64,000 bases of DNA from UBA4132 sp037133675 (lineage in GTDB: Bacteria; Pseudomonadota; Gammaproteobacteria; Methylococcales; Methylomonadaceae), in NCBI GenBank assembly GCA_037133675.1, contig JBAXNR010000008.1:1-64000 (forward strand), read 5' to 3'. Both the position numbers and the translations under genes were made by a program. Below are positions 1 to 7,715 of the stretch, piece after piece. The stretch's first letter is position 1, and each line of letters opens with the position of its first letter. The notes beneath the pieces were generated by a model, which had not been told where the DNA came from, made no database searches, and was given only the letters and a program-made list of their open reading frames with translations.

Positions 1-119
1 CGTGCTTTTTCGGCAGTGTCGGCGAGTAAATAATCGGTAGCTAGATAATTTTCCAGTAATAAATCCAGCTCTTTCATACCGCGCCGACACTGCCACTTTA
101 ATTTTGCCAGTTCGTTCAC
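1..119 (-). CDS. sdhE: SdhE, FAD assembly factor for succinate dehydrogenase (partial)
   Basis: The first 39 codons read from a GTG at 119 and the gene leaves the left edge of the window. The protein starts VNELAKLKWQCRRGMKELD, which carries the RGxxE signature of SdhE/YgfY. SdhE helps attach FAD covalently to the SdhA flavoprotein in the cytoplasm. The GTG overlaps the sdhB stop codon in a GTGA arrangement (116-119), so translation is probably coupled to sdhB. The C-terminal half cannot be seen. Identification rests on the motif and on the position directly after sdhB. Confidence 0.85.
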   Translation of the reverse strand, partial: MNELAKLKWQCRRGMKELDLLLENYLATDYLLADTAEKA

Positions 120-895
120 TGTCTTTGGATTAATAGCTTTTTAATTTCGGCAATGGCTTTAGCGGGGTTTAAACCTTTGGGGCAGGTATCGGTGCAGTTC
201 ATGATGGTATGGCAACGGTAGAGTTTGAATGGGTCTTCTAACTCGTCTAAGCGTTCGCCTGTGGTTTCATCACGGCTATCGACTATCCAGCGGTAAGCTT
301 GTAATAAAATGGCTGGGCCTAAATAGCGTTCGCTGTTCCACCAATAACTAGGGCAACTGGTTGAACAACACGCACACAATACACAATCATATAAGCCGTC
401 TAATTTGGCGCGATCTTCTTTGCTTTGTAGTCGTTCTGAATCGGCAGGGGCGGGGGTTTGGCTGTCTATCCACGGTTTGATAGAGGTATATTGCGCGTAA
501 AAATGGCTTAAATCTGCGACTAAATCTTTCACCACCGACATGTGTGGCAACGGGAAAATTTTGATGGTGTCAGGATAAGAATCGATGGCTTTAGTACAAG
601 CTAGGGTATTTTTGCCGTTAATCATCATGGCACATGATCCACATACACCTTCGCGGCAAGAACGACGAAACGCTAAGCCACTGTCAATTTCATTTTTGAT
701 TTTGATGATGGCATCTAGCACCATAGGGCCACAATGATCCATATCTAATTCATAAATATCAATGCGCGGATTTTCACCCGAATCGGGATCCCAACGATAG
801 ACTTCAAAACGGCGCAGGTTTGTCGCGTTTGCATCAGCTTTAAAGGTTTTTCCTGCGATTAATACAGAATTTTTGGGTAACGTGAATTCAGCCAT
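116..895 (-). CDS. sdhB: Succinate dehydrogenase iron-sulfur subunit
   Basis: This 259-residue protein carries electrons from the SdhA flavin to the membrane quinone site (TCA cycle and respiratory complex II). Cluster ligands are visible in order: Cys80, Cys85, Cys88 and Cys100 for [2Fe-2S] (CREGVCGSC), and then the ferredoxin-like Cys171/174/177, Cys181, Cys228, Cys234 and Cys238 for the [4Fe-4S] and [3Fe-4S] centres (CVLCACCSTSCP and CHTIMNCTDTCP). The N-terminus is about 20 residues longer than in enteric SdhB. An AAAGAGAGA ribosome site precedes the ATG. sdhE follows with overlap. Unusually, no sdhA, sdhC or sdhD lies upstream; the next upstream gene is a redox membrane protein 39 bp away, on the same strand. 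Confidence 0.96.
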   Translation of the reverse strand: MAEFTLPKNSVLIAGKTFKADANATNLRRFEVYRWDPDSGENPRIDIYELDMDHCGPMVLDAIIKIKNEIDSGLAFRRSCREGVCGSCAMMINGKNTLACTKAIDSYPDTIKIFPLPHMSVVKDLVADLSHFYAQYTSIKPWIDSQTPAPADSERLQSKEDRAKLDGLYDCVLCACCSTSCPSYWWNSERYLGPAILLQAYRWIVDSRDETTGERLDELEDPFKLYRCHTIMNCTDTCPKGLNPAKAIAEIKKLLIQRQ

Positions 896-934
896 AAGTA
901 GAATCTCTCTTTAAGTAAGTAATAGTTACGAAGT

Positions 935-2131
935 CTACGCTACCAGTAAAAAAATGCCTAGCCCAACCATCGTTAAACCGCTGATTAACTTAAGCCAGCG
1001 ACCTTCCTTTTCTTGTAGTCTGTGCTGGCTTAGGGTGATAACGCCTACTGATAAAACGATTAAGTCATCAAGCATATAGGCTAGATTATAAAGCAGTATA
1101 TAACTGTAATAACTGACATTATCCAGTTGTTTCAACGTCAAAATTCGCGTGTACAAGGCAGGAAAACCAGAGGTACACATAAATTCTACAATCTGCACTA
1201 GCACTGCTAATATGATTGCACCGATAATTGCGGCAGTCATATTTTTTGCCTGAAGAATGTTGCGTATGCGGGTGTAAATAGCAGGTTTTGCGGCATTCGG
1301 AATGGACAAACTAACACCCCAGCCGAATCGCCAAAAATCTTTAAGATTAATCATGCCCGCTATTAAGGCAATCAGCGCAATTGCGACTTCTGAAATGCGC
1401 GAAAGACCAATCAGCAAAAATAGATTTAACCATGCCGCCATAAAGACAAAATAGGCAATGCCTTCAACGGCAACAAATGTCCCTGCAATGGCTAACATAC
1501 GCGGTCTGTTATTCATCGGTGCCAGCAATGAGATAACCAACAATAACACCCACATCGAACACGGATTAAAACCGTCCAATAAGCCCATTGTAATGGTGAA
1601 TAATGGCAAGCCTACCTCTTCTAGTGATATTTTATGACCCAAAAAATCCACCGCGAAAGTTTGTGGCGGTGGTGTTGGATTCGCTTCGCAAGATAAAGCC
1701 TGTTCATCCGCTTCGCAACTACCCGCACTATTCTGAGTTTTTGCAATAATAGCCGTTTGGGCTAACACGTCACGAATTAACTGCCCTGAACTGGTTTCAT
1801 CAGTATAACCAACCAGCAATTGCCCTCTGATTTGAAACGCAGGCACACGCACAGCTTTTATTCCCTGACTTTTAGCCAGTTCCTGCAATTGTTCCAGTGC
1901 GGCAGGTTCTTGTGATACATCATGAATGACGATTTTTAACACGGGTTGTTCTTGTTGCAAAGTGTGCAAAAAAACTTCTGCTTTTGCGCAATGCGGACAA
2001 CCTTGACGAACAAATACCTCAATGTCAGCGGTATCTGAGGCTATACAAACTGAAGACAAACTAAATGCGACTATCAGTAGTCGAAGTAAAAACCATCTAA
2101 TGATAAATAGGGTAGATATTGCTTTTGACAT
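935..2131 (-). CDS. Thioredoxin-fold/CcdA-like fusion, predicted membrane thiol-disulfide protein
   Basis: This 398-residue protein has an N-terminal signal/anchor segment (about residues 8-30), a glutaredoxin/thioredoxin-like domain with CPHC at 45-48, a short linker with two further cysteines (139 and 148), and then a polytopic membrane domain from about 175. The membrane domain has Cys191 in an NPC motif and Cys319 in a later helix, the arrangement used by CcdA/DsbD proteins to pass reducing power across the inner membrane. Domain order (periplasmic fold first, membrane part second) differs from classical DsbD. It could deliver electrons to periplasmic thiols or to cytochrome maturation; the substrate cannot be deduced. 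It is only 39 bp upstream of sdhB and may be cotranscribed with it. Confidence 0.75.
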   Translation of the reverse strand: MSKAISTLFIIRWFLLRLLIVAFSLSSVCIASDTADIEVFVRQGCPHCAKAEVFLHTLQQEQPVLKIVIHDVSQEPAALEQLQELAKSQGIKAVRVPAFQIRGQLLVGYTDETSSGQLIRDVLAQTAIIAKTQNSAGSCEADEQALSCEANPTPPPQTFAVDFLGHKISLEEVGLPLFTITMGLLDGFNPCSMWVLLLVISLLAPMNNRPRMLAIAGTFVAVEGIAYFVFMAAWLNLFLLIGLSRISEVAIALIALIAGMINLKDFWRFGWGVSLSIPNAAKPAIYTRIRNILQAKNMTAAIIGAIILAVLVQIVEFMCTSGFPALYTRILTLKQLDNVSYYSYILLYNLAYMLDDLIVLSVGVITLSQHRLQEKEGRWLKLISGLTMVGLGIFLLVA

Positions 2132-2210
2132 GGTTATTTTCCCGATGAGTAGAGAAAGTAGTTTAGATAATAAACCTCAGCCTATTAAATGAATATTATC
2201 TATTTACTAC

Positions 2211-2332
2211 TCCTTTCTTAGCCAGAAAACGTGCAGTTTTTTTATTGCAGAATAACGGATAACATCCCTTGAAGGGATGTTATCAGTGCTGAAATGGCAA
2301 CTATACGGTTTTTGAATCAAAACGGAGTAGAT
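2211..2332 (+). repeat. Leader-like repeat, copy 1
   Basis: A 122-bp sequence that recurs with high identity at 5345-5464. It holds an inverted repeat (GGATAACATCCC, five-base loop, GGGATGTTATC) and ends in CGGAGTAGAT, a ribosome-binding-like motif followed within a few bases by ATG. Here the ATG (2340) opens only a five-codon frame, MTTLIA. The copy lies between the CcdA-like gene and the exonuclease gene. Its origin and function are unknown; it resembles a 5' leader that has lost its gene. Confidence 0.75.
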
Positions 2333-2348
2333 GAACTTATGACAACAC

Positions 2349-2867
2349 TTATAGCTTAATTTTTAGACCATATTGTTGTTTGATAATTAACAAGGCTTCG
2401 GCATTGCCTTTGGCATCATCTAACGGGTGGTGAGTATGTTCCGTTTGACGTAGGTGCTTAAAATCTTTATATGTATCTTTTACGATACCTTTGTACAAAG
2501 AACCTAAATTGCTTGAGCTATGCCCGAACGGATTATGGTGTAAAAAATGGTGGAAATACCAATTAATAAATTGCCAATCAAAGCCATTATTATCGGAAAT
2601 AAAATAAGGGCGTTCTTTAACTTCTTCTGTTAGCCAACGATCAAAATTTTGCATCACCACTAAGGGTTCAGCAGCGTCTAATGTTTGTTCGCGGCTATGT
2701 CCACTCACTTTTAAAGCATTTGGAATCCAATTATTAGAAATAGGTTTTAATGTCGCATAAAAACTTTGCTCTAGTCCTATTTTAACGACCACCGCTGCAA
2801 AACTAATCATTGAATAATCGCCTGGTATTGGACCATCTGCTTCAATATCTACCATTATATAAGCCAT
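2349..2867 (-). CDS. DEDDh-family 3'-5' exonuclease (RNase T/DnaQ fold)
   Basis: This 172-residue protein begins MAYIMVDIEADGPIPGD, giving the DxE metal-binding pair Asp7 and Glu9 of DnaQ-fold exonucleases. The third motif is HPLDDAKGNAEAL near the C-terminus (His about 147, Asp about 151), the DEDDh signature. It is a stand-alone exonuclease domain of the size of bacterial exoribonuclease-like proteins, and no polymerase or extra domain is attached. The substrate (RNA or single-stranded DNA) cannot be told from sequence. A GAGGAG ribosome site precedes the ATG, and the decayed HepT fragment lies directly upstream on the same strand. Confidence 0.8.
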   Translation of the reverse strand: MAYIMVDIEADGPIPGDYSMISFAAVVVKIGLEQSFYATLKPISNNWIPNALKVSGHSREQTLDAAEPLVVMQNFDRWLTEEVKERPYFISDNNGFDWQFINWYFHHFLHHNPFGHSSSNLGSLYKGIVKDTYKDFKHLRQTEHTHHPLDDAKGNAEALLIIKQQYGLKIKL

Positions 2868-2900
2868 TAATACTCCTCAATTATTCAAACGGATTCTTTT

Positions 2901-2984
2901 TTACAGGAATCCAAAACTGCGCTCAATGGCTAGGAAAATATGCCCTAAATAATCTGATAAACGCAAAACATCGGATTTATTCAT
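2901..2984 (-). pseudogene. Truncated HepT/HEPN toxin remnant (27 codons)
   Basis: A reading frame beginning MNKSDVLRLSDYLGHIFLAI starts at 2984, its ATG overlapping the stop of the MNT gene (ATGA, 2981-2984). It matches the start of HepT-type (DUF86) HEPN toxins, which begin with a Ser-Asp-x-x-Arg-Leu-x-Asp-Tyr-Leu-x-His-Ile pattern. After 27 residues it ends at a TAA, and the catalytic RX4-6H region is absent. The next gene on the strand starts 33 bp later, so the rest of the toxin has been deleted rather than frameshifted. Confidence 0.75.
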
Positions 2985-3271
2985 ATCGGTGTTGCCTCGA
3001 TTAGTACAAGGTTTCTAAAATGATCAGGCAGTGCTTTTGGTGTCAATACATCTACCGATATACCAAGTAATTCTTTTAGTTCATAGCGAATTGCACCAAT
3101 ATCCATCAACGTGGTTTCAGAAGTTGGATCAACCAACAAATCCAAATCGCTGTCTTCGGTATCATCACCGTGTAGCACTGAACCAAACACACGCACATTT
3201 TTAACACGATGGCGTAAGGCAATTTCACGGATGCTGTCACGGTGAAGTTCTAACGCATGGGAAGCACACAT
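2981..3271 (-). CDS. MNT-type minimal nucleotidyltransferase (MntA-like antitoxin)
   Basis: A 96-residue protein from the ATG at 3271; a TTG at 3277 would overlap the pgi stop. It contains the nucleotidyltransferase signature GSx10DxD (Gly30-Ser31, Asp42, Asp44). Proteins of this family pair with HepT HEPN RNases; MntA modifies HepT by adding AMP and so acts as antitoxin. Here the ATGA overlap to the downstream HepT start is preserved but HepT is reduced to a stub, so this antitoxin is probably without its target. It lies directly after pgi on the same strand. Confidence 0.8.
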   Translation of the reverse strand: MCASHALELHRDSIREIALRHRVKNVRVFGSVLHGDDTEDSDLDLLVDPTSETTLMDIGAIRYELKELLGISVDVLTPKALPDHFRNLVLIEATPI

Positions 3272-3273
3272 TA

Positions 3274-4911
3274 TCAAGCCTGCCGTAAACGTTTGTAAGC
3301 GTTAATAAGTGCGTTGGTTGAGCAATCATGACTGTCGATAAGATCGTCGTTTTGTAGTTGTGGCAAAATGACGTTTGCCAATACTTTGCCTAGTTCTACG
3401 CCCCATTGGTCAAAGGGATTGATATTCCACACCACACCTTGGACGAAAATTTTATGTTCATAAAACGCCAATAACGTGCCTAGCGTTTTAGGTGTCATTT
3501 TTTCAAACAAGAATGAATTGGATGGCTTGTTACCGTCAAACACTTTAGATGCAATAAGCACTGCATCAGCGCGTTCTTCGGGCGTTGATTGGGCGATTAC
3601 TTCTTCGACAGTTTTACCCTGCATCAAGGCTTGGGTTTGCGCTAGGAAGTTGGAAATTAAAATATCGTGGTGTTCGGGCAGCGGATAATGGCTATTGGCT
3701 GCGGCAAGAAAATCACAGGGAATGAGTTTTGTGCCTTGATGAATCAATTGAAAAAAGGCGTGTTGTCCATTTGTTCCAGGTTGTCCCCAAATAATGGGCC
3801 CTGTGCTGTAATCAACTTTTTCACCGTTCATATCGACACTTTTGCCGTTACTTTCCATATCGCCTTGTTGGAAATAATCGGCAAAATAACGCATAGATTG
3901 ATCGTAAGGCAGTAAGGCGTGCGAATCAGCATCGAAAAAATTATTATACCAAATACCTAACAAGCCCATAATTACAGGGATATTTTTTTCAAACGGGGTA
4001 TTTAAAAAATGTTGATCGGCTTCAAACGCACCTTGTAATAATTCTTCAAATTTATCCATGCCTATGTATAAAGCAATCGATAAACCCACCGCCGACCACA
4101 GCGAATAACGCCCGCCGACCCAATCCCAAAATTCAAACATATTGTTGGTGTCTATGCCAAAGTTGGCGACATTTTCCGCATGAGTGGAAATGGCGACAAA
4201 ATGTTTGGCAACAGCGGCGGGGTCTTTGGCGTGGTCAAGAAACCAGTTTTTTGCTGATTTGGCATTCAACATGGTTTCTTGGGTGGAAAATACTTTGGAG
4301 GCGATAATAAACAAAGTGGTTTCAGCATCGACTTTTTGTAAGACTTCAATAATATTAGTCTGGTCAACATTTGATACATAGTGAACTTTTAAATTTTTTG
4401 AACTATAAGGTGTTAGCGTCATAGAAACCATTTTGGGCCCTAAACCAGAGCCACCAATACCGATATTAACCACATCAGTAATTGCCTTGCCTGTGTAACC
4501 TTTCCATTCGCCAGAACGAACGCACTCACAAAACACGCGCATTTTTGCTAACACACGGTTGACCTCTGGCATAACATCTTGCCCATCAACATAAACAGGT
4601 TGATTGCTGCGATTACGCAAGGCGGTATGTAGCACGGCACGGTATTCGGTGGTATTGATTTTTTCACCTGCAAACATCGCTTGGGTTTTCGCGCCTAAGT
4701 TCGCATCCTTAGCAAGAGCTATCAATAAAGGCAAGGTTTCATCGGTGATTCTATTTTTGGAGTAGTCAAACAAAATGTCATTAAAGGTCACAGAAAACTT
4801 ATTAAATCGTTGGGTATCCTGCTTAAAAGCGTCACGCAACAAGTTGTCTTTAATTTGCTGATAATGGTTTTGTAAGGCAATCCACGCGCTTGAATGAATC
4901 AAAGATGACAT
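3274..4911 (-). CDS. pgi: Glucose-6-phosphate isomerase
   Basis: This cytosolic enzyme interconverts glucose 6-phosphate and fructose 6-phosphate in glycolysis, gluconeogenesis and, in methylotrophs, around the RuMP cycle. The 545-residue length is typical. Recognisable conserved stretches are GIGGSGLGPKM, GGRYSLWSAVGLSIALYIG (containing the family signature) and GQPGTNGQHAFFQLIHQG. A GGAG ribosome site sits upstream of the ATG at 4911. It is followed by the decayed MNT/HepT pair, with the stop at 3274-3276. About 740 bp of gene-free DNA with a MITE lies upstream. Confidence 0.97.
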   Translation of the reverse strand: MSSLIHSSAWIALQNHYQQIKDNLLRDAFKQDTQRFNKFSVTFNDILFDYSKNRITDETLPLLIALAKDANLGAKTQAMFAGEKINTTEYRAVLHTALRNRSNQPVYVDGQDVMPEVNRVLAKMRVFCECVRSGEWKGYTGKAITDVVNIGIGGSGLGPKMVSMTLTPYSSKNLKVHYVSNVDQTNIIEVLQKVDAETTLFIIASKVFSTQETMLNAKSAKNWFLDHAKDPAAVAKHFVAISTHAENVANFGIDTNNMFEFWDWVGGRYSLWSAVGLSIALYIGMDKFEELLQGAFEADQHFLNTPFEKNIPVIMGLLGIWYNNFFDADSHALLPYDQSMRYFADYFQQGDMESNGKSVDMNGEKVDYSTGPIIWGQPGTNGQHAFFQLIHQGTKLIPCDFLAAANSHYPLPEHHDILISNFLAQTQALMQGKTVEEVIAQSTPEERADAVLIASKVFDGNKPSNSFLFEKMTPKTLGTLLAFYEHKIFVQGVVWNINPFDQWGVELGKVLANVILPQLQNDDLIDSHDCSTNALINAYKRLRQA

Positions 4912-5196
4912 AGTGTTAGACTCCGCTTAGGTTAAATTTCTCTAAGTCTACGAAAAGGACGACAGGATAGCAATAGCGCGTTATATACTTACCGTTGACA
5001 CTAACCCCGATATTTAAACATAACAAATTGATTTTATTGGTGTTTAAAGGCTTATCACAACCTATAATATTAAAGGTTTATTCTTTGTTGCTGTCCTTAT
5101 GGCGAAAGCGTATCAAAAATAAAATCCTTATAGCGTCTTTTAAAATCTAGGTCAGTAGAAAACTTCCAATATATTTCTGTTTGCGTGAATAAATAC

Positions 5197-5344
5197 GGCT
5201 CTTCCCGATTTCGCGGGGTAAGTGCGTGTGTAGTGTGTCAATATATGCTATATTTCGTTTAGTCATTGATTTTATGATGTTTATTTTTCTATTCGTAAGT
5301 TATAGCATACTATTAGTGGCTACCCCGCGAAATCGGGAAGAGCC
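5197..5344. mobile_element. 148-bp MITE with perfect 24-bp terminal inverted repeats
   Basis: The ends at 5197-5220 and 5321-5344 are exact reverse complements over 24 bp, starting GGCTCTTCCCGATTTCGCGG. Ends beginning GGCTCTTC are typical of ISL3-family insertion sequences, so this is likely a non-autonomous ISL3 derivative; the family call is from memory of the end sequence. The interior of about 100 bp is AT-rich, has an imperfect TATGCTATA/TATAGCATA pair and no coding frame. I could not find an 8-bp target duplication: left flank ATAAATAC, right flank TCCTTTCT. Confidence 0.75.
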
Positions 5345-5464
5345 TCCTTTCTTAGCTAGAAAACGTACACTATTTATTGCAGAATAACGGATAACATCCC
5401 TTGAAGGGATGTTATCCGTGCTGAAATGGCAACTATACGGTTTTTAAATCAAATCGGAGTAGAT
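5345..5464 (+). repeat. Leader-like repeat, copy 2
   Basis: The second copy of the element at 2211-2332, differing at roughly ten positions. The hairpin is longer here (CGGATAACATCCC / GGGATGTTATCCG with loop TTGAA). It starts at the exact first base after the MITE terminal repeat and ends in CGGAGTAGAT followed by ACTATG. The short frame MSAIYIEPWIQD after that ATG stops after 12 codons. Confidence 0.75.
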
Positions 5465-5647
5465 ACTATGTCAGCCATTTATATTGAACCTTGGATTCAA
5501 GATTGAACAATACGAGAATGTTCATGTGCCTGAGATTACCAGTATTTAATTTTGCCAACCACATCAGCGCGGTACGCACTCAAGCCAAACAGTTACAATA
5601 ACAAGCCCCCGCTGGACTGGAGCAGGCTCAATACGCGATTAAATACT

Positions 5648-7660
5648 ATGAGCATCAAACACAAACCTTTCAAATTACACAGCCCATTCCAACCTGCTGG
5701 CGATCAACCTCAAGCGATTACTCAACTGATTGCGGGGCTAAATGACGGCGAAGTCCATCAAACTTTATTGGGCGTGACAGGTTCAGGCAAAACTTTCACT
5801 ATTGCCAACGTCATCAACCAAACTCAACGCCCCGCGATGATTATGGCTCCCAATAAAACGCTGGCTGCGCAATTATACGGGGAAATGAAAGAGTTTTTTC
5901 CTGAAAACAGCGTGGAATATTTCGTCTCTTATTATGACTATTACCAGCCCGAAGCTTATATTCCTGCCTCTGACACTTTCATTGATAAAGATGCGTCACT
6001 GAATGAACACATTGAGCAAATGCGTTTGTCAGCCACTAAAGCACTGCTAGAACGTAGCGATACGATTGTTGTTGCTACCGTATCAGCGATTTATGGCTTA
6101 GGCGAACCAGAATCGTATTTTCAAATGGTACTGCATCTAGTCAAAGGTGATTTAATCAAACAACGTGACATCGTGCGCCGCTTGGCTGAAATGCAGTACA
6201 CCCGCAATGACCTAGAATTACGCCGTGCCACTTATCGAGTGCGTGGAGAAGTTATCGATATATTTCCTGCCGAATCTGATGAAGAAGCCCTGCGCATCGA
6301 ATTATTTGATGATGAAGTCGAGCAATTATCGTTATTTGATCCGCTAACAGGTGAAATTCGCCGCCGTGTCGCACGCTTCACCATTTATCCAAAAAGCCAT
6401 TATGTGACCCCACGCGAACAATTATTGTCCGCCGTTGAGTCTATCAAAATAGAATTAAAATCACGGCTACATGAATTATACGCCGCCAATAAACTGGTTG
6501 AAGCGCAACGCCTTGAACAGCGCACTCAGTTTGATATTGAAATGATTTCAGAAATCGGCTATTGCTCAGGCATAGAAAACTATTCGCGTTATTTATCAGG
6601 TAAAGCGGAAGGCGAATCACCGCCCACATTGTTTGATTATTTACCTACCAATGCCTTGCTAATACTTGATGAAAGCCACGTCACTGTGCCGCAAATCGGC
6701 GCGATGTATAAAGGCGATAGATCACGCAAAGAAACGCTAGTTGAATACGGCTTTCGCTTACCGTCTGCGCTAGATAATCGCCCATTACGTTTTGATGAAT
6801 TTGAAGACAAATCACCGCAACGTATTTATGTGTCCGCTACGCCCAGCGTTTATGAAAAACAACATTGTGAAGTGTTTGTTGAACAAGTGGTCAGACCGAC
6901 AGGCTTACTTGACCCTGTGGTCGAAATACGCCCCGCACTCAGTCAAGTCGATGACTTATTATCGGAAATAAACCAGCGCGTTAAAATCAATCAGCGGGTG
7001 TTAGTCACTACCTTAACCAAGCGTATGGCAGAAGATTTAACTGAATATCTAACGGAACATAATGTAAAGGTGCGCTATTTACATTCGGATGTTGATACTA
7101 TAGAACGAGTAGAAATTATCCGTGATTTACGCCTAGGAAAGTTTGATGTCGTGGTCGGTATCAACTTATTGCGTGAAGGTTTAGACATTCCAGAAGTGTC
7201 CTTAGTCGCTATACTCGATGCCGACAAAGAAGGCTTTTTGCGTTCCGTGGTGTCATTGGTACAAACCATTGGACGCGCAGCCCGTCATCTCAATGGCAAA
7301 GCGATTTTATATGCCGATAAAATCACCCGCTCCATGCAGCAAGCCATAGACGAAACCGACCGCCGCCGTGAGAAACAACGCGAATTTAATGTTAAGCATG
7401 GCATAGAACCCGCCAGCATTATTAAATCCATCACCGATATTTTACAAACCACCCTGCCCTCTGGTTCAACGCAAACCAAAATAAATTTACAAATCGCAGA
7501 ACCCTCCGCCGATTATAAAACCATGACTCCCAAACAACTCAGCAAAACCCTCAAGCAATTGGAAGATGCGATGTATCAACACGCTAAAAATCTGGAATTT
7601 GAACAGGCGGCGAAACTCAGGGATGAGATAAAATTATTGCAGGAACAGGTGTTGGTTTAA
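5648..7660 (+). CDS. uvrB: UvrABC excision nuclease subunit B
   Basis: This DNA repair helicase-like subunit verifies lesions handed over by UvrA and recruits UvrC. I place the start at the ATG at 5648, giving MSIKHKPFKLHSPFQPAGDQ (670 residues, against 673 in E. coli); the open frame extends 32 codons further upstream, but that extension has no UvrB similarity. Seen in the sequence: Walker A GVTGSGKT, the beta-hairpin region with YYDYYQPEAYIP, DEAD-like LLILDESHVT, the helicase motif VGINLLREGLDIPEVSLVAI, QTIGRAARH, and the C-terminal UVR domain (LEDAMYQHAKNLEFEQAAKLRDEI) that contacts UvrC. It is convergent with the cyclase gene. Confidence 0.97.
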   Translation: MSIKHKPFKLHSPFQPAGDQPQAITQLIAGLNDGEVHQTLLGVTGSGKTFTIANVINQTQRPAMIMAPNKTLAAQLYGEMKEFFPENSVEYFVSYYDYYQPEAYIPASDTFIDKDASLNEHIEQMRLSATKALLERSDTIVVATVSAIYGLGEPESYFQMVLHLVKGDLIKQRDIVRRLAEMQYTRNDLELRRATYRVRGEVIDIFPAESDEEALRIELFDDEVEQLSLFDPLTGEIRRRVARFTIYPKSHYVTPREQLLSAVESIKIELKSRLHELYAANKLVEAQRLEQRTQFDIEMISEIGYCSGIENYSRYLSGKAEGESPPTLFDYLPTNALLILDESHVTVPQIGAMYKGDRSRKETLVEYGFRLPSALDNRPLRFDEFEDKSPQRIYVSATPSVYEKQHCEVFVEQVVRPTGLLDPVVEIRPALSQVDDLLSEINQRVKINQRVLVTTLTKRMAEDLTEYLTEHNVKVRYLHSDVDTIERVEIIRDLRLGKFDVVVGINLLREGLDIPEVSLVAILDADKEGFLRSVVSLVQTIGRAARHLNGKAILYADKITRSMQQAIDETDRRREKQREFNVKHGIEPASIIKSITDILQTTLPSGSTQTKINLQIAEPSADYKTMTPKQLSKTLKQLEDAMYQHAKNLEFEQAAKLRDEIKLLQEQVLV

Positions 7661-7667
7661 TTCATCG

Positions 7668-7694
7668 TAGCGCGTAGGATGGGGTGAGGAACGT
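7668..7694 (+). repeat. Partial copy of the GTAGGATG palindromic repeat
   Basis: The sequence GTAGCGCGTAGGATGGGGTG followed by AGGAACGTAC matches the left arm of the repeat family at 28764, 39583 and 40069. It sits in the short spacer between the convergent uvrB and cyclase genes. Only one arm is present. Confidence 0.4.
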
Positions 7695-7715
7695 ACTGTT
7701 GAAGTATAGGTATTT

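Larger units (their letters stand above)
4912..5647. other. Gene-free interval with MITE and repeat between pgi and uvrB
   Basis: This stretch of about 735 bp separates the divergent pgi and uvrB genes. It holds the 148-bp MITE (5197-5344) and the second leader-like repeat (5345-5464). After the repeat an ATG (5468) opens a 12-codon frame ending at TGA. Further on, a frame reading FKIEQYENVHVPEITSI ends at a TAA near 5550; it looks like the tail of a lost gene, but no family is recognisable. I see no convincing uvrB promoter or SOS box. Confidence 0.55.

Noticed and set aside
5535..5640. Frame reading ANHISAVRTQAKQLQ then stop, overlapping the uvrB leader
   Set aside because: Amphipathic-looking but interrupted and not recognised; may be chance.
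5552..5647. 32-codon upstream extension of uvrB
   Set aside because: UvrB proteins start at the MSIKHKPFKLHSPFQPAG block; the extension has no similarity and no ribosome site.
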